Origin: JANNSX01 sp046348995
GTDB taxonomy: Bacteria > Pseudomonadota > Alphaproteobacteria > Rhizobiales > Hyphomicrobiaceae
Assembly (NCBI GenBank): GCA_046348995.1
Contig: JAXMDB010000005.1
Coordinates: 310,001-374,000, forward strand
DNA: 64,000 nucleotides
Direction: 5' to 3'
Shown: piece after piece, positions 43,771-54,544 of the stretch
Numbering within the stretch: position 1 is the stretch's first letter
How the letters are laid out: each line of letters starts with the position of its first letter
Program-made: the position numbers and the translations under genes
Notes under the pieces: model-generated
Databases searched by the model: none
Seen by the model: the letters and a program-made list of their open reading frames with translations, nothing else
What the model was told of the DNA's origin: nothing

Positions 43771-45651
43771 ATGAAGACGCCGCTCGAGTCCGCCTATGCG
43801 CACTATGTCCCGGCGCTGAGGGCCACCATCGTCTTCTCGGTCTTTGCGAACCTGCTGCAGTTCGTCGGCCCGCTCTACATGTTGCAGATCTACGATCGCG
43901 TGCTGGTCGGCCGCAACGAGATGACGCTCGTGTTCGTGACCGCGCTCGCCGCCTTCTGGATGGGCGTCTACTCCCTGCTCGACTGGGTTCGCGCGCGCGC
44001 GCTCGTCAGAGCCGGCGTGCGCTTCGACGAGGCGCTGAGCGCGCCGCTCTTCCGCTCGACCTTGAAGCACGCCTTCAAGCATCGCGGCACGGACGCGCCG
44101 CAGATGCTGCGCGACATGGACACCATTCGCGAGTTCTGGACCGGCGCCGGCTTGCTGACGCTGTGCGACGCCCCGTTCTCGCCGGTCTTCGTCGCCGTCT
44201 GCTTCATGCTGCACCCGGACGTCGGCCTGGTGGCGCTGACGGGCGTCGTCGTTCTGTTCTTGTGCGCGCTGTTGAACGAGCTGTTGACGCGCAACAGCCA
44301 GAAGACCGCGCAGCGCGTCGGCGAGACAGCGACGGCCTATGCGCTCTCGACCTTCCGCAATGCGGAGGCCGTGCAGGCGCTCGGCATGCAGCAGGCGATC
44401 TTCGACCGCTGGTCCGGCATGCATCAAGGCAAGCTCGGCTGGTTGCTGCGGGGCGGCGATCGTGCCGGCATCGTCATGGCCTTCACGAAGTTCTTCCGCC
44501 AGCTCCTGCAGGTGGCGATCCTCGGCGTCGGCGCCTATCTCGTCATCCAGCGCGAGATGTCGCCTGGTCTCATGATCGCCTGCTCCATCATGATGGGGCG
44601 TGGGCTCGCACCGATCGAGCAGGCGGTCGGGCAATGGAAGAGCTTCGTCGGCGCGCGAACGGCGTGGAAGCGATTGAACGGGCTGTTCAAGGAGCTCCCC
44701 GATGCCGCGAGCGGCACGCAGCCGCCGGAGCTTCTCGGGGCCGTCAGCGTCGAGGGGCTGACCCTGACGGCAGCCGGGCGCGAGGCGCCGATCATCGACA
44801 ACGTGACGTTTGAGCTGTTGCCCGGCGACTGTCTGGCGATCGTCGGACCCAATGCGGCGGGCAAGTCGACACTCGCCCGCTCCATCGTCGGCGTTTGGCC
44901 GGTCAAGGGTGGGCGCGTTCTGATCGATGGGCTCGACCTGGCCACGCTCGACCGCCACTGGCTCGGCCAGCGCATCGGCTACCTGCCGCAGTCGGTCGAG
45001 CTGTTCGCCGGCTCGATCACCGAGAATATCGGCCGCTTCACGAAGGCCGATCCCGCCGCCGTCGTCGAGGCGGCCGAGATGGCCGGCGCCCACACCATGG
45101 TGCAGATGCTGCCGAACGGCTACGACACGCAGATCGGCGAGTCGGGAGCGGTGCTTTCAGGTGGCCAGCGCCAACGCGTCGGCCTCGCTCGAGCCCTCTA
45201 TGGCAAGCCCAAGCTCGTCATCCTCGATGAGCCAAACGCCAATCTCGACAGCGCCGGAGAGGAGGCGCTGGCGGGCGCGCTCAAGCGCCTGAAAGAGCAG
45301 GGCGCGACCGTCATCATCGTCACGCACAAGCCGGCGCTGCTGCCGATGACCGACAAGCTGCTCGTGCTCGAGGCCGGCCGGATCAAGAAGTTCGGACCGA
45401 CGGAAGCGGTCGTCAACGAGCTCAAGGCCGAGCGGATGGCCGAGCTGCAGCGCCAGGGCATCGCGCCTCCGGTCTCGCCGATCCCGACCGAGGAGCCGGC
45501 CGTCAATCCGGTGGCGGCAGCCGAGCAATCGGGTCTCGATCAGGAGCATGCCGCCCGCCAGGCGGAGGCGGAGCTGCGTCAGCATTCAGCGCCAGGGGCA
45601 CCCCAATCCGGTGTCGTCGCCGCAATCCAGAAACGTGAGGCCGGACGATGA
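43771..45651 (+). CDS. Type I secretion ABC transporter, PrtD family
   Basis: A 626-residue inner-membrane ABC exporter with a fused permease and ATPase. There is no C39 peptidase domain. The permease half has the PrtD-type start FANLLQFVGPLYMLQIYDRVL. The ATPase half has Walker A GPNAAGKST, signature LSGGQRQRVGLARAL and Walker B LVILDEPNANLDS. A disordered tail of about 60 residues ends the protein. The stop overlaps the HlyD gene start (ATGA). It exports unfolded RTX proteins through the inner membrane. The RTX gene at 32630 is the only candidate substrate in the window. Confidence 0.94.
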   Translation: MKTPLESAYAHYVPALRATIVFSVFANLLQFVGPLYMLQIYDRVLVGRNEMTLVFVTALAAFWMGVYSLLDWVRARALVRAGVRFDEALSAPLFRSTLKHAFKHRGTDAPQMLRDMDTIREFWTGAGLLTLCDAPFSPVFVAVCFMLHPDVGLVALTGVVVLFLCALLNELLTRNSQKTAQRVGETATAYALSTFRNAEAVQALGMQQAIFDRWSGMHQGKLGWLLRGGDRAGIVMAFTKFFRQLLQVAILGVGAYLVIQREMSPGLMIACSIMMGRGLAPIEQAVGQWKSFVGARTAWKRLNGLFKELPDAASGTQPPELLGAVSVEGLTLTAAGREAPIIDNVTFELLPGDCLAIVGPNAAGKSTLARSIVGVWPVKGGRVLIDGLDLATLDRHWLGQRIGYLPQSVELFAGSITENIGRFTKADPAAVVEAAEMAGAHTMVQMLPNGYDTQIGESGAVLSGGQRQRVGLARALYGKPKLVILDEPNANLDSAGEEALAGALKRLKEQGATVIIVTHKPALLPMTDKLLVLEAGRIKKFGPTEAVVNELKAERMAELQRQGIAPPVSPIPTEEPAVNPVAAAEQSGLDQEHAARQAEAELRQHSAPGAPQSGVVAAIQKREAGR

Positions 45652-46964
45652 GTGACGCGAGTGGCAATGTGCCCAAATTCTCGAGCAACCCCCGGCCCTT
45701 CATCCTGCTCGGCTATCTGCTGATCTTTTCCACCTTCGGACTGCTCGGCGCGTGGGCCGCCTTCGCCAAGCTCGACAGCGCCGTCATCGCCGGCGGTTCG
45801 GTCGCCGTCGAAAGCAACCGCAAGGCCGTGCAGCACTACGAGGGCGGCATCGTCGACGAGATCCTCGTCAAGGAGAGCCAGGTCGTCAACAAGGGCGACC
45901 TCCTCGTCCGTCTGCGCTCTACGCAGGCGACGGCCTCGGCCGAGACGCTCGGGAGCCAGCTCGACGGCGCGAGCGCGCTCGAAGCCCGCCTCATGGCCGA
46001 AAGCGAGCGCGCCACCGCCATCACCTTCCCCGATCGGTTGCTCGAGCGCGCCGCGCTGCCGACGACCCGCAAGATCATCCAGGACCAGCAGAACCAGTTC
46101 GCCGAGCGTCGCAAGGCGCTCGAGGGCGAAGGCAATATTCTGCGCGCCCAGATCGAGCAGCTGAAAGGCCAGATGCAGGGCCTCGAGGCCGTCGTCGCGT
46201 CGAGCGTGCAGCAGCAAGAGAATATGAAAGAGGAGTACATCAAGGTCCGCGACCTGAACGCCAAGGGCCTCTACCCCACCAACCGGCTCCGGGCGATGGA
46301 GCGTGACCTCCTCCAGATCGAAGGGCGCATCGGCCAGTCGCGCGCCGACATCGCGAGAAGCCAGCAGGCGATCAGCGAGACCGAGCTCAACATCGTGCAG
46401 ACGGAGAAGAAGTTCCAAGAGGACGTGCTTCAGCAGCTGCGCGAGGTGCGGGTGCAGATCGCCGAGTACAGCGAGAAGCTCGGCGTCGCCGAGGACATCC
46501 TGAAGCGAGTCGAGATCACGGCGCCGCAGTCGGGCATGGTGCAGAATTTGAAGGTGCATACGATCGGTGGCGTCATCCGGCAGGGTGACGTGATCATGGA
46601 GATCGTGCCTTTGAACGAGCCCTTGAACGTGCAGGCGCGCGTGTCGCCGATCGACATCAACCACGTGCTGCCGTCGCTCGATGCGGAGGTCCGCTTTCCA
46701 GGTTTCAAGAGCCGCACGACGCCGTCGATCTTAGGGCGCGTGCGCACCGTCTCGGCGGATAGCCTGTTCGACGAAATCGCGCGCCAACCGTATTATCTCG
46801 CCGTCGTCGAGGTGCCGGACTCGGCCATTCCGGCAGAGCTCCGCGGCAAGCTCACGCCCGGCATGCCGGCCGAGGTGATGATCGCCACCGGCGAGCGGAC
46901 CGTGCTCGATTATCTGACCGCGCCGCTGTTCGACGCCGTGCACAAGTCGTTTCGCGAGCAGTAG
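45648..46964 (+). CDS. Type I secretion membrane fusion protein, HlyD family
   Basis: A 438-residue periplasmic adaptor. One membrane helix at about residues 18-40 is followed by the lipoyl-like segment KAVQHYEGGIVDEILVKES, a long coiled-coil hairpin (about 90-290, many Gln/Glu/Leu residues) and the C-terminal beta domain with MVQNLKVHTIGGVI and LTPGMPAEVMI. It bridges the ABC exporter to a TolC-type outer membrane channel, which is not encoded here. Start overlaps the ABC gene stop. Confidence 0.94.
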   Translation: MSDASGNVPKFSSNPRPFILLGYLLIFSTFGLLGAWAAFAKLDSAVIAGGSVAVESNRKAVQHYEGGIVDEILVKESQVVNKGDLLVRLRSTQATASAETLGSQLDGASALEARLMAESERATAITFPDRLLERAALPTTRKIIQDQQNQFAERRKALEGEGNILRAQIEQLKGQMQGLEAVVASSVQQQENMKEEYIKVRDLNAKGLYPTNRLRAMERDLLQIEGRIGQSRADIARSQQAISETELNIVQTEKKFQEDVLQQLREVRVQIAEYSEKLGVAEDILKRVEITAPQSGMVQNLKVHTIGGVIRQGDVIMEIVPLNEPLNVQARVSPIDINHVLPSLDAEVRFPGFKSRTTPSILGRVRTVSADSLFDEIARQPYYLAVVEVPDSAIPAELRGKLTPGMPAEVMIATGERTVLDYLTAPLFDAVHKSFREQ

Positions 46965-46990
46965 GCGGGCAGGCGGCTCAGAGAATTCGT

Positions 46991-47035
46991 AGGGGCGACC
47001 GGCGGTCGCCCGCTGGCGGTTCCGCCGTCGCCCCT
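46991..47035. repeat. REP-like palindrome
   Basis: An 8-bp outer stem (46991-46998 with 47028-47035) encloses two further GC hairpins. It lies between the convergent ends of the HlyD and glnA genes. Confidence 0.6.
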
Positions 47036-47053
47036 GTTGCAGCAGTCGCATTC

Positions 47054-47080
47054 GGGGTCAGACCCGCCGGGTCTGACCCC
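47054..47080 (-). terminator. Hairpin after glnA
   Basis: A perfect 12-bp stem with a 3-base loop (47054-47065 with 47069-47080), 9 bases past the glnA stop on the minus strand. No T-run follows, so it may be a processing or barrier hairpin for both convergent genes. Confidence 0.6.
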
Positions 47081-47088
47081 ATCCTCGC

Positions 47089-48504
<1,416 letters not shown>

Positions 48505-48555
48505 TGGGGTCCCCATTTGCTGGCTGGTTGACTGGTTGAATTGACGTTGAAAGCT

Positions 48556-48894
48556 TCAGAGCGCGTCGTTTCCGCTCTCGCCGGTGCGGATGCGGATCGC
48601 ATCCTCGACGTTGGTGACGAAGATCTTGCCGTCGCCGATCTTGCCGGTGCGGGCGGCGGCCTGGATCGCCTCGACCGCCTTCTCGACCATGTCGTCGGGC
48701 AGCACCACCTCGATCTTCACCTTGGGCAGGAAGTCGACGACGTACTCGGCGCCGCGATAGAGCTCGGTGTGGCCCTTCTGGCGGCCGAAGCCCTTGGCCT
48801 CGGTGACCGTGATGCCCATGAGGCCGACCTCCTGGAGCGCTTCCTTGACGTCATCGAGCTTGAACGGCTTGATGATGGCCTCGATCTTTTTCAT
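48556..48894 (-). CDS. glnB: Nitrogen regulatory protein PII
   Basis: A 112-residue PII trimer subunit. It starts MKKIEAIIKPFKLDDVKEAL. The T-loop GRQKGHTELYRGAEY holds tyrosine 51, which GlnD uridylylates. The B and C loops (TGKIGDGKIFV and IRIRTGE) bind ATP/ADP and 2-oxoglutarate. PII reports nitrogen status to GlnE and NtrB. A start 37 codons upstream in the frame is not conserved. It is the first gene of glnBA. Confidence 0.97.
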   Translation of the reverse strand: MKKIEAIIKPFKLDDVKEALQEVGLMGITVTEAKGFGRQKGHTELYRGAEYVVDFLPKVKIEVVLPDDMVEKAVEAIQAAARTGKIGDGKIFVTNVEDAIRIRTGESGNDAL

Positions 48895-48947
48895 GTGCGG
48901 CTCGCCCTCTCTCGAGATCGCAAGTCTCTTGTGTCGACGTGCCCTTA

Positions 48948-48962
48948 GCACGGTGCGTGCCA
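48948..48962 (-). promoter_or_regulatory. Sigma-54 promoter of glnBA
   Basis: On the minus strand TGGCACG-CACC-GTGCT: the -24 GG (48961-48960) and -12 GC (48949-48948) are exactly 10 bases apart, with one mismatch to the TGGCACG-N4-TTGCW consensus. Transcription would begin about 40 bases before glnB. This fits NtrC control under nitrogen limitation. Confidence 0.75.
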
Positions 48963-49086
48963 ATCCACAGGCTGCGAAAACGGATGATATATCAATCTGT
49001 TGCAAGCGAGACGCAGACGGGTCGGTGCGTTTGGCCGGTTTCGCTGCCTATTTGCTGTGCAGGCTGCCCAAGCGATAGGCAGCTCC

Positions 49087-50580
49087 ATGCATGAGCTTTT
49101 GACCGCCGCCGAGATGCAGGCCTGCGACCGGGCGGCGATCGCGGCGGGCGTGCCGGGCTTAGCGCTCATGGAGCGGGCGGGCACGGCCGTCGCCGATGCG
49201 GTGGGCGCCCTCGCCAACCCGCCGGCGCGCGTCGCCATCCTGTGCGGTCCCGGCAACAACGGTGGCGATGGCTTCGTCGCGGCCCGCAGGCTGCTGCGGC
49301 AAGGCTATGCCGTGCGCCTCGGTCTCATGGGGCGCGCCGGAGAACTCAATGGCGACGCCGCTGAGATGGCGCGGCGCTGGACGGGCCGCGTCGAGCCCGC
49401 CACCCCGGCGCTGCTGAAGGACGCCGGCATCATCGTCGATGCGCTCTTCGGCGCGGGGCTCGCCCGCCCGCTCGATAAGGACACGTGCCGTCTGGTCGCG
49501 GCCATCGATGCCTCCGGGGCCAAGGTCGTCGCCGTCGATGTGCCGAGTGGCGTCGACGGCACGACGGGGGAGATCAGGGGCGCCGCGGCCCGGGCCGATG
49601 CGACCGTGACCTTCGTCCGCGGCAAGCCCGGTCACTATCTGATGCCGGCACGCGCGCTGATGGGCCGGCTGATCGTCGCTGATATCGGCATGCCCGAGGA
49701 GATCGTCGCGGCCGCCGGTAGCCGTGTGGTTTTGAACGGGCCGGCCGTGTGGCGAGACCGCTATCCCTTGCCGGATATCGGCACGCACAAATACCGGCGC
49801 GGCCACGCGCTCGTGCTCTCGGGGCCGGCGCACCGGACGGGGGCAGCGCGGCTCGCCGCGCGAGCGGCCTTGCGGATCGGCGCCGGGCTCGTCACCGTCG
49901 TCAGTCCGGTGGACGCCGTCGCCATCAACGCGGCTGAGCTCACCGCCGTCATGGTGGAGCCGCTCGATCCTGCCGGCGGCCTCAAAGCGAGCCTCCGCGA
50001 CCGGCGGCGCAATGCCGTGCTCGTCGGCCCGGGCGCCGGCGTCACGGCCGAGACGAAGCAGCATGTCGCCGACGCCCTCGGGAGCCCCGCCGCCGTCGTT
50101 CTCGACGCGGATGCCCTGACCGTCTTCGCCGGTGAGGCCCTCGACCTGTTCGAGCACATCAAAGGCCGCGCCGCGCCCGTCATCCTCACGCCCCACGAAG
50201 GCGAGCTCGGCCGTCTGATGCCGGATCTTTCCGGTGACAAGCTGTCGCGGACCCGCTTGGCGGCCGCTCGCTCCGGCGCCGTCGTGATCCTCAAAGGCCC
50301 CGATACGGTCATCGCCCACCCGGACGGCCGTGCCGCCATCAACGCCAACGCGCCCCCTTGGCTCGCGACGGCCGGCTCGGGCGACGTGCTCGCCGGCTTC
50401 GTCACCGGCCTGTTGGCCCAGGGCATGCCGGCATTCGAGGCGGCCTGTGCCGCTGTCCATGTCCACGCGGAGGCGGCCGCAACTGTAGGCATGGGTCTAA
50501 TCGCCGAGGATCTCGCGGATGCCCTGCCGGCGGCGTTGCGCAGACTGAGGATCGCGCCTGCCATCCTGCCCACCGGATGA
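49087..50580 (+). CDS. nnr: Bifunctional NAD(P)HX epimerase/dehydratase
   Basis: A 497-residue metabolite-repair enzyme. The N-terminal YjeF domain (residues 1-210) has GPGNNGGDGFVAARRL and DALFGAGLARPL, and epimerises hydrated NAD(P)H. The C-terminal domain (225-497) is ribokinase-like with TPHEGELGRLM and the catalytic WLATAGSGDVLAGFV, and dehydrates it back using ADP. The ATG at 49087 gives the usual MHELLTAAEM start; the frame extends 29 codons upstream into the glnB promoter region without conservation. Confidence 0.95.
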   Translation: MHELLTAAEMQACDRAAIAAGVPGLALMERAGTAVADAVGALANPPARVAILCGPGNNGGDGFVAARRLLRQGYAVRLGLMGRAGELNGDAAEMARRWTGRVEPATPALLKDAGIIVDALFGAGLARPLDKDTCRLVAAIDASGAKVVAVDVPSGVDGTTGEIRGAAARADATVTFVRGKPGHYLMPARALMGRLIVADIGMPEEIVAAAGSRVVLNGPAVWRDRYPLPDIGTHKYRRGHALVLSGPAHRTGAARLAARAALRIGAGLVTVVSPVDAVAINAAELTAVMVEPLDPAGGLKASLRDRRRNAVLVGPGAGVTAETKQHVADALGSPAAVVLDADALTVFAGEALDLFEHIKGRAAPVILTPHEGELGRLMPDLSGDKLSRTRLAAARSGAVVILKGPDTVIAHPDGRAAINANAPPWLATAGSGDVLAGFVTGLLAQGMPAFEAACAAVHVHAEAAATVGMGLIAEDLADALPAALRRLRIAPAILPTG

Positions 50581-50736
50581 CATTTCACGTCATTGCCGCC
50601 TGCCTCGGAACCGCCTAGACCGTATCCGGACCTCTCAGAATCGAGCATCGGCGCGCCGTAAGGCATCGGACGGCTTTCTTTCGGCGAACCGGCTCCCGCC
50701 CGAACGTAAAGTGCTCTAGGGTCGGATTACGCGGGG

Positions 50737-52128
50737 ATGGGATCGCGCATGGGGCAGGCTGGCATCTTGACCGGTGAGACCGAGCACTATTGGCAGCCGC
50801 CCAAGCAGCTCTCCGTGCTCGGCATGGAGGTTTCGGAGCGCCTGTTCGGCCGCGCGGTCGGTACGGCGCTCATTGCTATGGTCGTGGCCTTGTGCGCCGC
50901 ACCCCGGACGGCGCCGTTCCAGCTCGGCCTCGTTCTCATTCTCGCCATTTCCCTCATCGTGCGCGACGGGCGGCCGTGGGCGCCCGTCGTCCGCGCGACG
51001 CCGGCCCTTTTGCCGCTGATCGCCTTCTCGGGTTTCGCGCTCCTCAGCGCCATCTGGGCCCGAGATCCCTCACGCGCCTTCCAGCTCTCGCTCATGTTCA
51101 CGGCGAACATGCTCGGCGGTGTTCTCGTCATCCGGTGGGTCGAGGGCGAGAAGGGTGAGCGGCTCGCGCGCCTTGGCCTCGGCTTGCTCATGGGGTTCAC
51201 GCTCGCGCTGGCTTTTCTCGGCATCGAGATGGCCTCGGGGCAGCTCATCAAGCGGATCGTGTTCAATACGTCGGACCTGCTCAAGCCGGATACCGACAAG
51301 CACTTCGGCATCCGCAACGGCGAGATCATCCGCATCGCGCTCTATTATCTGAACCGCGGCGTTGCGGTGATGACGCTGATGCTGTGGCCGATCGTGCTGA
51401 TCGCGGCGATGTGGCCGGTGCGTCTCAGGCGGCGGCTGATGGCCTACGGCTTCACGATCACGGCGCTCGCCATCGTCGCGTTCTCGGCCCACGAGACGTC
51501 AAAGCTCGCGCTTCTCTTGAGCTTCATCGGCTTCGCCCTGGCGCAGGCTTCACCCAAATGGGCCTGGCGTACACTGTATGCGGTCTGGGTCGTGGTGATC
51601 GTCGGGGCGGTGCCGATGGCGCTGATGGCGACGCGGGCGGGACTGCAGGAAGCCTCCTGGATCCAGGATAGCGGCCGGGCCCGCTTCATCCTCTGGGGGG
51701 TGACGGCGGAGCGCACGCTCGACAATCCGATCCTCGGCATCGGCGCCGATTCCACCCGCGAGATCGATGCCGAGCTCGAGCGGACGGCGGTGAAGAAGAA
51801 GGACGCGCCCTATGCGCTCCGGACCGGGCGCCACGCTCACAACGTATACTTGCAGACCTGGTTCGAGCTCGGGGCGGTGGGGGCAGCGCTGATGCTGGTG
51901 TCGGGACTCGTCCTGTTCCGCCGGCTCTACGATGTGCCGGAACGCGCGCGCCCGTATGTCTTTGCGAGCCTTGTCGCGGGGCTCGTCATGGCGGGCTTGT
52001 CGTGGGGACTTTGGCAGCCCTGGCTTGCCGCCGCCTACAGCCTCATGGCGTTGGCGCTGAGCGTTGCCGTCCGCTACGCCGAGACCGGGGCCGCCGAGTT
52101 CTGGCGGCCCGCAGCCAACGATCGATGA
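50737..52128 (+). CDS. O-antigen ligase-like (Wzy/WaaL family) membrane protein
   Basis: A 463-residue protein with about 12 membrane helices. The large periplasmic loop between the later helices has the family pattern of an arginine-rich start (GRARFILWGVTAERTLDN), NPILGIGADSTR and the conserved histidine in RTGRHAHNVYLQTWFELG. These enzymes join or polymerise glycan chains on lipid carriers. No other polysaccharide genes are adjacent, so whether it acts on lipopolysaccharide or another glycan is open. An ATG at 50749 is an alternative start. Confidence 0.85.
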   Translation: MGSRMGQAGILTGETEHYWQPPKQLSVLGMEVSERLFGRAVGTALIAMVVALCAAPRTAPFQLGLVLILAISLIVRDGRPWAPVVRATPALLPLIAFSGFALLSAIWARDPSRAFQLSLMFTANMLGGVLVIRWVEGEKGERLARLGLGLLMGFTLALAFLGIEMASGQLIKRIVFNTSDLLKPDTDKHFGIRNGEIIRIALYYLNRGVAVMTLMLWPIVLIAAMWPVRLRRRLMAYGFTITALAIVAFSAHETSKLALLLSFIGFALAQASPKWAWRTLYAVWVVVIVGAVPMALMATRAGLQEASWIQDSGRARFILWGVTAERTLDNPILGIGADSTREIDAELERTAVKKKDAPYALRTGRHAHNVYLQTWFELGAVGAALMLVSGLVLFRRLYDVPERARPYVFASLVAGLVMAGLSWGLWQPWLAAAYSLMALALSVAVRYAETGAAEFWRPAANDR

Positions 52129-52131
52129 CGG

Positions 52132-52575
52132 CTACCACTTGCCCGTGTTGGGCATCGACTTCCACGGCTCGGCGGGCTCCTTGGCCTTGCCCTTCTGCAA
52201 CAGCTCGATCGAGATGTTGTCGGGCGAGCGGATGAACGCCATGTGACCGTCGCGTGGGGGGCGGTTGATCGTGACGCCTGCCTTCTGCAGCTTGTCGCAG
52301 AGCCCGTAGATATCGTCGACCTCGTAGGCGAGGTGGCCGAAGTTGCGGTCGCCGGGGCCGTAGGTTTCCTTGTCCCAATTGTAGGTGAGCTCCAGGGCCG
52401 GCGCCGAGCCGGCCTTGAAGGCCGCGAGATCCTCGGGCGCCACGAGGAAGATCAGCGTGAAGCGTCCTTGCTGACTCTCGTAGCGCCGTGCCTCGACCAA
52501 GCCGAGCTTGCTGCAATAGAAGTCGAGCGACTGGTCGACGTCGGCGACGCGGACCATGGTGTGCAGATACTTCAT
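52132..52575 (-). CDS. gloA: Lactoylglutathione lyase (glyoxalase I)
   Basis: A 147-residue VOC protein. All four metal ligands of GloA can be placed: His5 (MKYLHTMVRV), Glu in ALELTYNW, His in FGHLAYEV and Glu in SIELLQKG. It turns the methylglyoxal-glutathione adduct into lactoylglutathione. It converges with the O-antigen ligase gene with only 3 bases between and is divergent from the FMN oxidase gene. Confidence 0.92.
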   Translation of the reverse strand: MKYLHTMVRVADVDQSLDFYCSKLGLVEARRYESQQGRFTLIFLVAPEDLAAFKAGSAPALELTYNWDKETYGPGDRNFGHLAYEVDDIYGLCDKLQKAGVTINRPPRDGHMAFIRSPDNISIELLQKGKAKEPAEPWKSMPNTGKW

Positions 52576-52758
52576 GGGAGTCCTTTTCGAACGCGGGAGG
52601 CGTGTCTCGGCGCCAGTCTGACCTCTGAGGTCGTCCGAGGCAACCGGACCGCCGAGCCCCCCGGGCCGCGACGGGCTGCGTCCACGCAGAGGCCACTCCC
52701 CTAGCCTGCGTTCGCGGCGTAATGTGGCGCCGGGATTTCATCAGCTGCGGGGCTGCGT

Positions 52759-53964
52759 ATGCCGGCATCGATCACGACTGTTCAACGCCGCCCGGCCGCG
52801 CCCGATCCCGAGGCCTTGGCGCGCTTTCCCTCGATCCCGTCGTTCCGGGCCGCCGCCCGCCGCCGCCTGCCGCGCTTCGCTTTCGACTATCTCGACGGGG
52901 CCTGCGGCGAGGAGGCGGCCGCCCATCGCAACGTCGAAGCTTTCCAGCGCATACAACTCAGTCCCCGCTTCGGCGTCGACGTCAGCGACGTCTCGACCGA
53001 GGTCGAGCTGTTCGGCCGCCGCTGGTCGAGCCCGATCGGCATCTGTCCGGTCGGCTACGGCAACATGTACTGGCCGGGCGCGGAAGAATCGCTCGCTGCC
53101 GCCGCGCAAGCCGCCAACGTGCCCTTCGGCGTCTCGACGGTCACGATCAAGTCGCTCGAGACCCTCGCGGCGCTCGCCCCCGATGTGCTGTGGTTTCAGC
53201 TCTACCACCTGGCGGACATGCGGCTCACCGAGGACTTGGTGCGCCGCGCCCAGGCGGTCGGCGTGAAGGTTCTGCTCTTCACGATCGACCTGCCGACGAC
53301 CTCCAAGCGCAACCGCGACCACGTCAATCGCTTTACGATGCCATTCAAGCCGGGCTTGCGGTTCTATTGGGAGCTCATGCGCTCGCCGCTTTGGTCGCTC
53401 GCGACGCTCAGGGCGGGGATGCCCTATCCGGCGACTCTCGTGCCTTATGGTCCGCCGGGCCTGTCGCCCTCGCAAGCGGCGGCTATCGTCGACCCGATGC
53501 TCTCGACGGTGACGACTTGGGAGCATTTGGAACGCATCCGTGCGCTCTGGCCGGGCAAGTTCGTCGTCAAAGGCATCCTGCGGCCCGACGATGCGGAGAA
53601 AGCAGTCGCGGCCGGTGCCGACGGCATAATCGTCTCCAACCACGGCGGCCGGCAGTTCGACGCCGCGCCCGCCTCGATCGACGTGCTGCCCGAAATCGCG
53701 CAAGCCGTCGGTGCCAAGGTGCCGCTGTTGCTCGACAGCGGCGTCAGGAGCGGCCTCGACGTGCTGCGCGGCCTCGTGCGTGGCGCGAGCCTCGTGCTTT
53801 CCGGCCGCTCGTTCTACTACGGCGCCGCGGCGATGGGCCCCGAGGGCGGTCCGCACGCGCTCTCGATCCTGCATGCCGAGCTTGAAAGCAACATGCGCCA
53901 GATGGGGGTCAAGTCACTCGAGGAAATCCGCAGCGACGGACCCTGGGAGCGGGCCGTGCGATAA
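52759..53964 (+). CDS. FMN-dependent alpha-hydroxy-acid oxidizing enzyme
   Basis: A 401-residue TIM-barrel flavoprotein of the LldD/glycolate oxidase family. Conserved parts are FDYLDGACGEEAAAHRN at the start, SPIGICPVGYGNMYWPGAEE, VLLFTIDLPT, and the active site VSNHGGRQFDAAP with the catalytic histidine and FMN-binding arginine, then LLLDSGVRSGLDVLR. It oxidises a 2-hydroxy acid such as lactate or mandelate; which one is not evident. Being next to glyoxalase I, lactate is a reasonable guess. Unlike membrane lactate dehydrogenases there is no obvious long insertion loop. Confidence 0.92.
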   Translation: MPASITTVQRRPAAPDPEALARFPSIPSFRAAARRRLPRFAFDYLDGACGEEAAAHRNVEAFQRIQLSPRFGVDVSDVSTEVELFGRRWSSPIGICPVGYGNMYWPGAEESLAAAAQAANVPFGVSTVTIKSLETLAALAPDVLWFQLYHLADMRLTEDLVRRAQAVGVKVLLFTIDLPTTSKRNRDHVNRFTMPFKPGLRFYWELMRSPLWSLATLRAGMPYPATLVPYGPPGLSPSQAAAIVDPMLSTVTTWEHLERIRALWPGKFVVKGILRPDDAEKAVAAGADGIIVSNHGGRQFDAAPASIDVLPEIAQAVGAKVPLLLDSGVRSGLDVLRGLVRGASLVLSGRSFYYGAAAMGPEGGPHALSILHAELESNMRQMGVKSLEEIRSDGPWERAVR

Positions 53965-54041
53965 CGGCCGTTGTCTGCTGGTCGGGCGCCGGCCTTCCGG
54001 GCATCGTCGTGGGCGGACACTCACATGAAAGGAGCCGTCGC

Positions 54042-54422
54042 ATGAAACGCACGATCATCCATACCGACGCAGCCGCCACTCCGCATGCGAGCTATAGCCA
54101 GGCCGTGATGGCTGCGGGGCTCGTCTTCGTCTCGGGCACGTTGCCGATCGACCCCAAGACGGGCGCTGTTGTGGGCACCACGATCCAAGAGCAAGTGGCC
54201 CAAAGTTTCCGAAACATCTCCGCTATTCTGACGGCAGCGGGCACCTCGCTCGACAACATCGTGAGCGCGACCGTCATTCTGGTCGACGGAGCGGACTTTG
54301 CCGGCATGAATGAGGAGTGGTCGAGGTGGTTCCCGAAGGATCCGCCCGCGCGCCAGGCGGCGCAACTTCCCGTCAAGCCGCCGGGCGTGAAGGTGTCCAT
54401 CGCGGCGATTGCCGCCTGCTGA
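54042..54422 (+). CDS. RidA family protein
   Basis: A 126-residue YjgF/YER057c-type protein. It has PHASYSQAVMAAGLVFVSG, QVAQSFRNISAILTAAG and the C-terminal strand KPPGVKVSIAAIAA. Canonical RidA deaminates reactive enamines with an arginine near position 105; the matching place here reads ARQAAQLPV, which does contain an Arg three residues from the expected site, so activity is uncertain. The ATG at 54042 follows AAAGGAG. Confidence 0.88.
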   Translation: MKRTIIHTDAAATPHASYSQAVMAAGLVFVSGTLPIDPKTGAVVGTTIQEQVAQSFRNISAILTAAGTSLDNIVSATVILVDGADFAGMNEEWSRWFPKDPPARQAAQLPVKPPGVKVSIAAIAAC

Positions 54423-54544
54423 TGCGGCGCGGGCCTGAGCCGGAGAGGAGCCGGTCGATATGACGATGCCGGCCTGTCTCGCTGGACAGCCTGCCCGAAC
54501 CGGCGCTATCTCCTGAGCCCTCGTCAACCCCAGCCTATGCTCCC

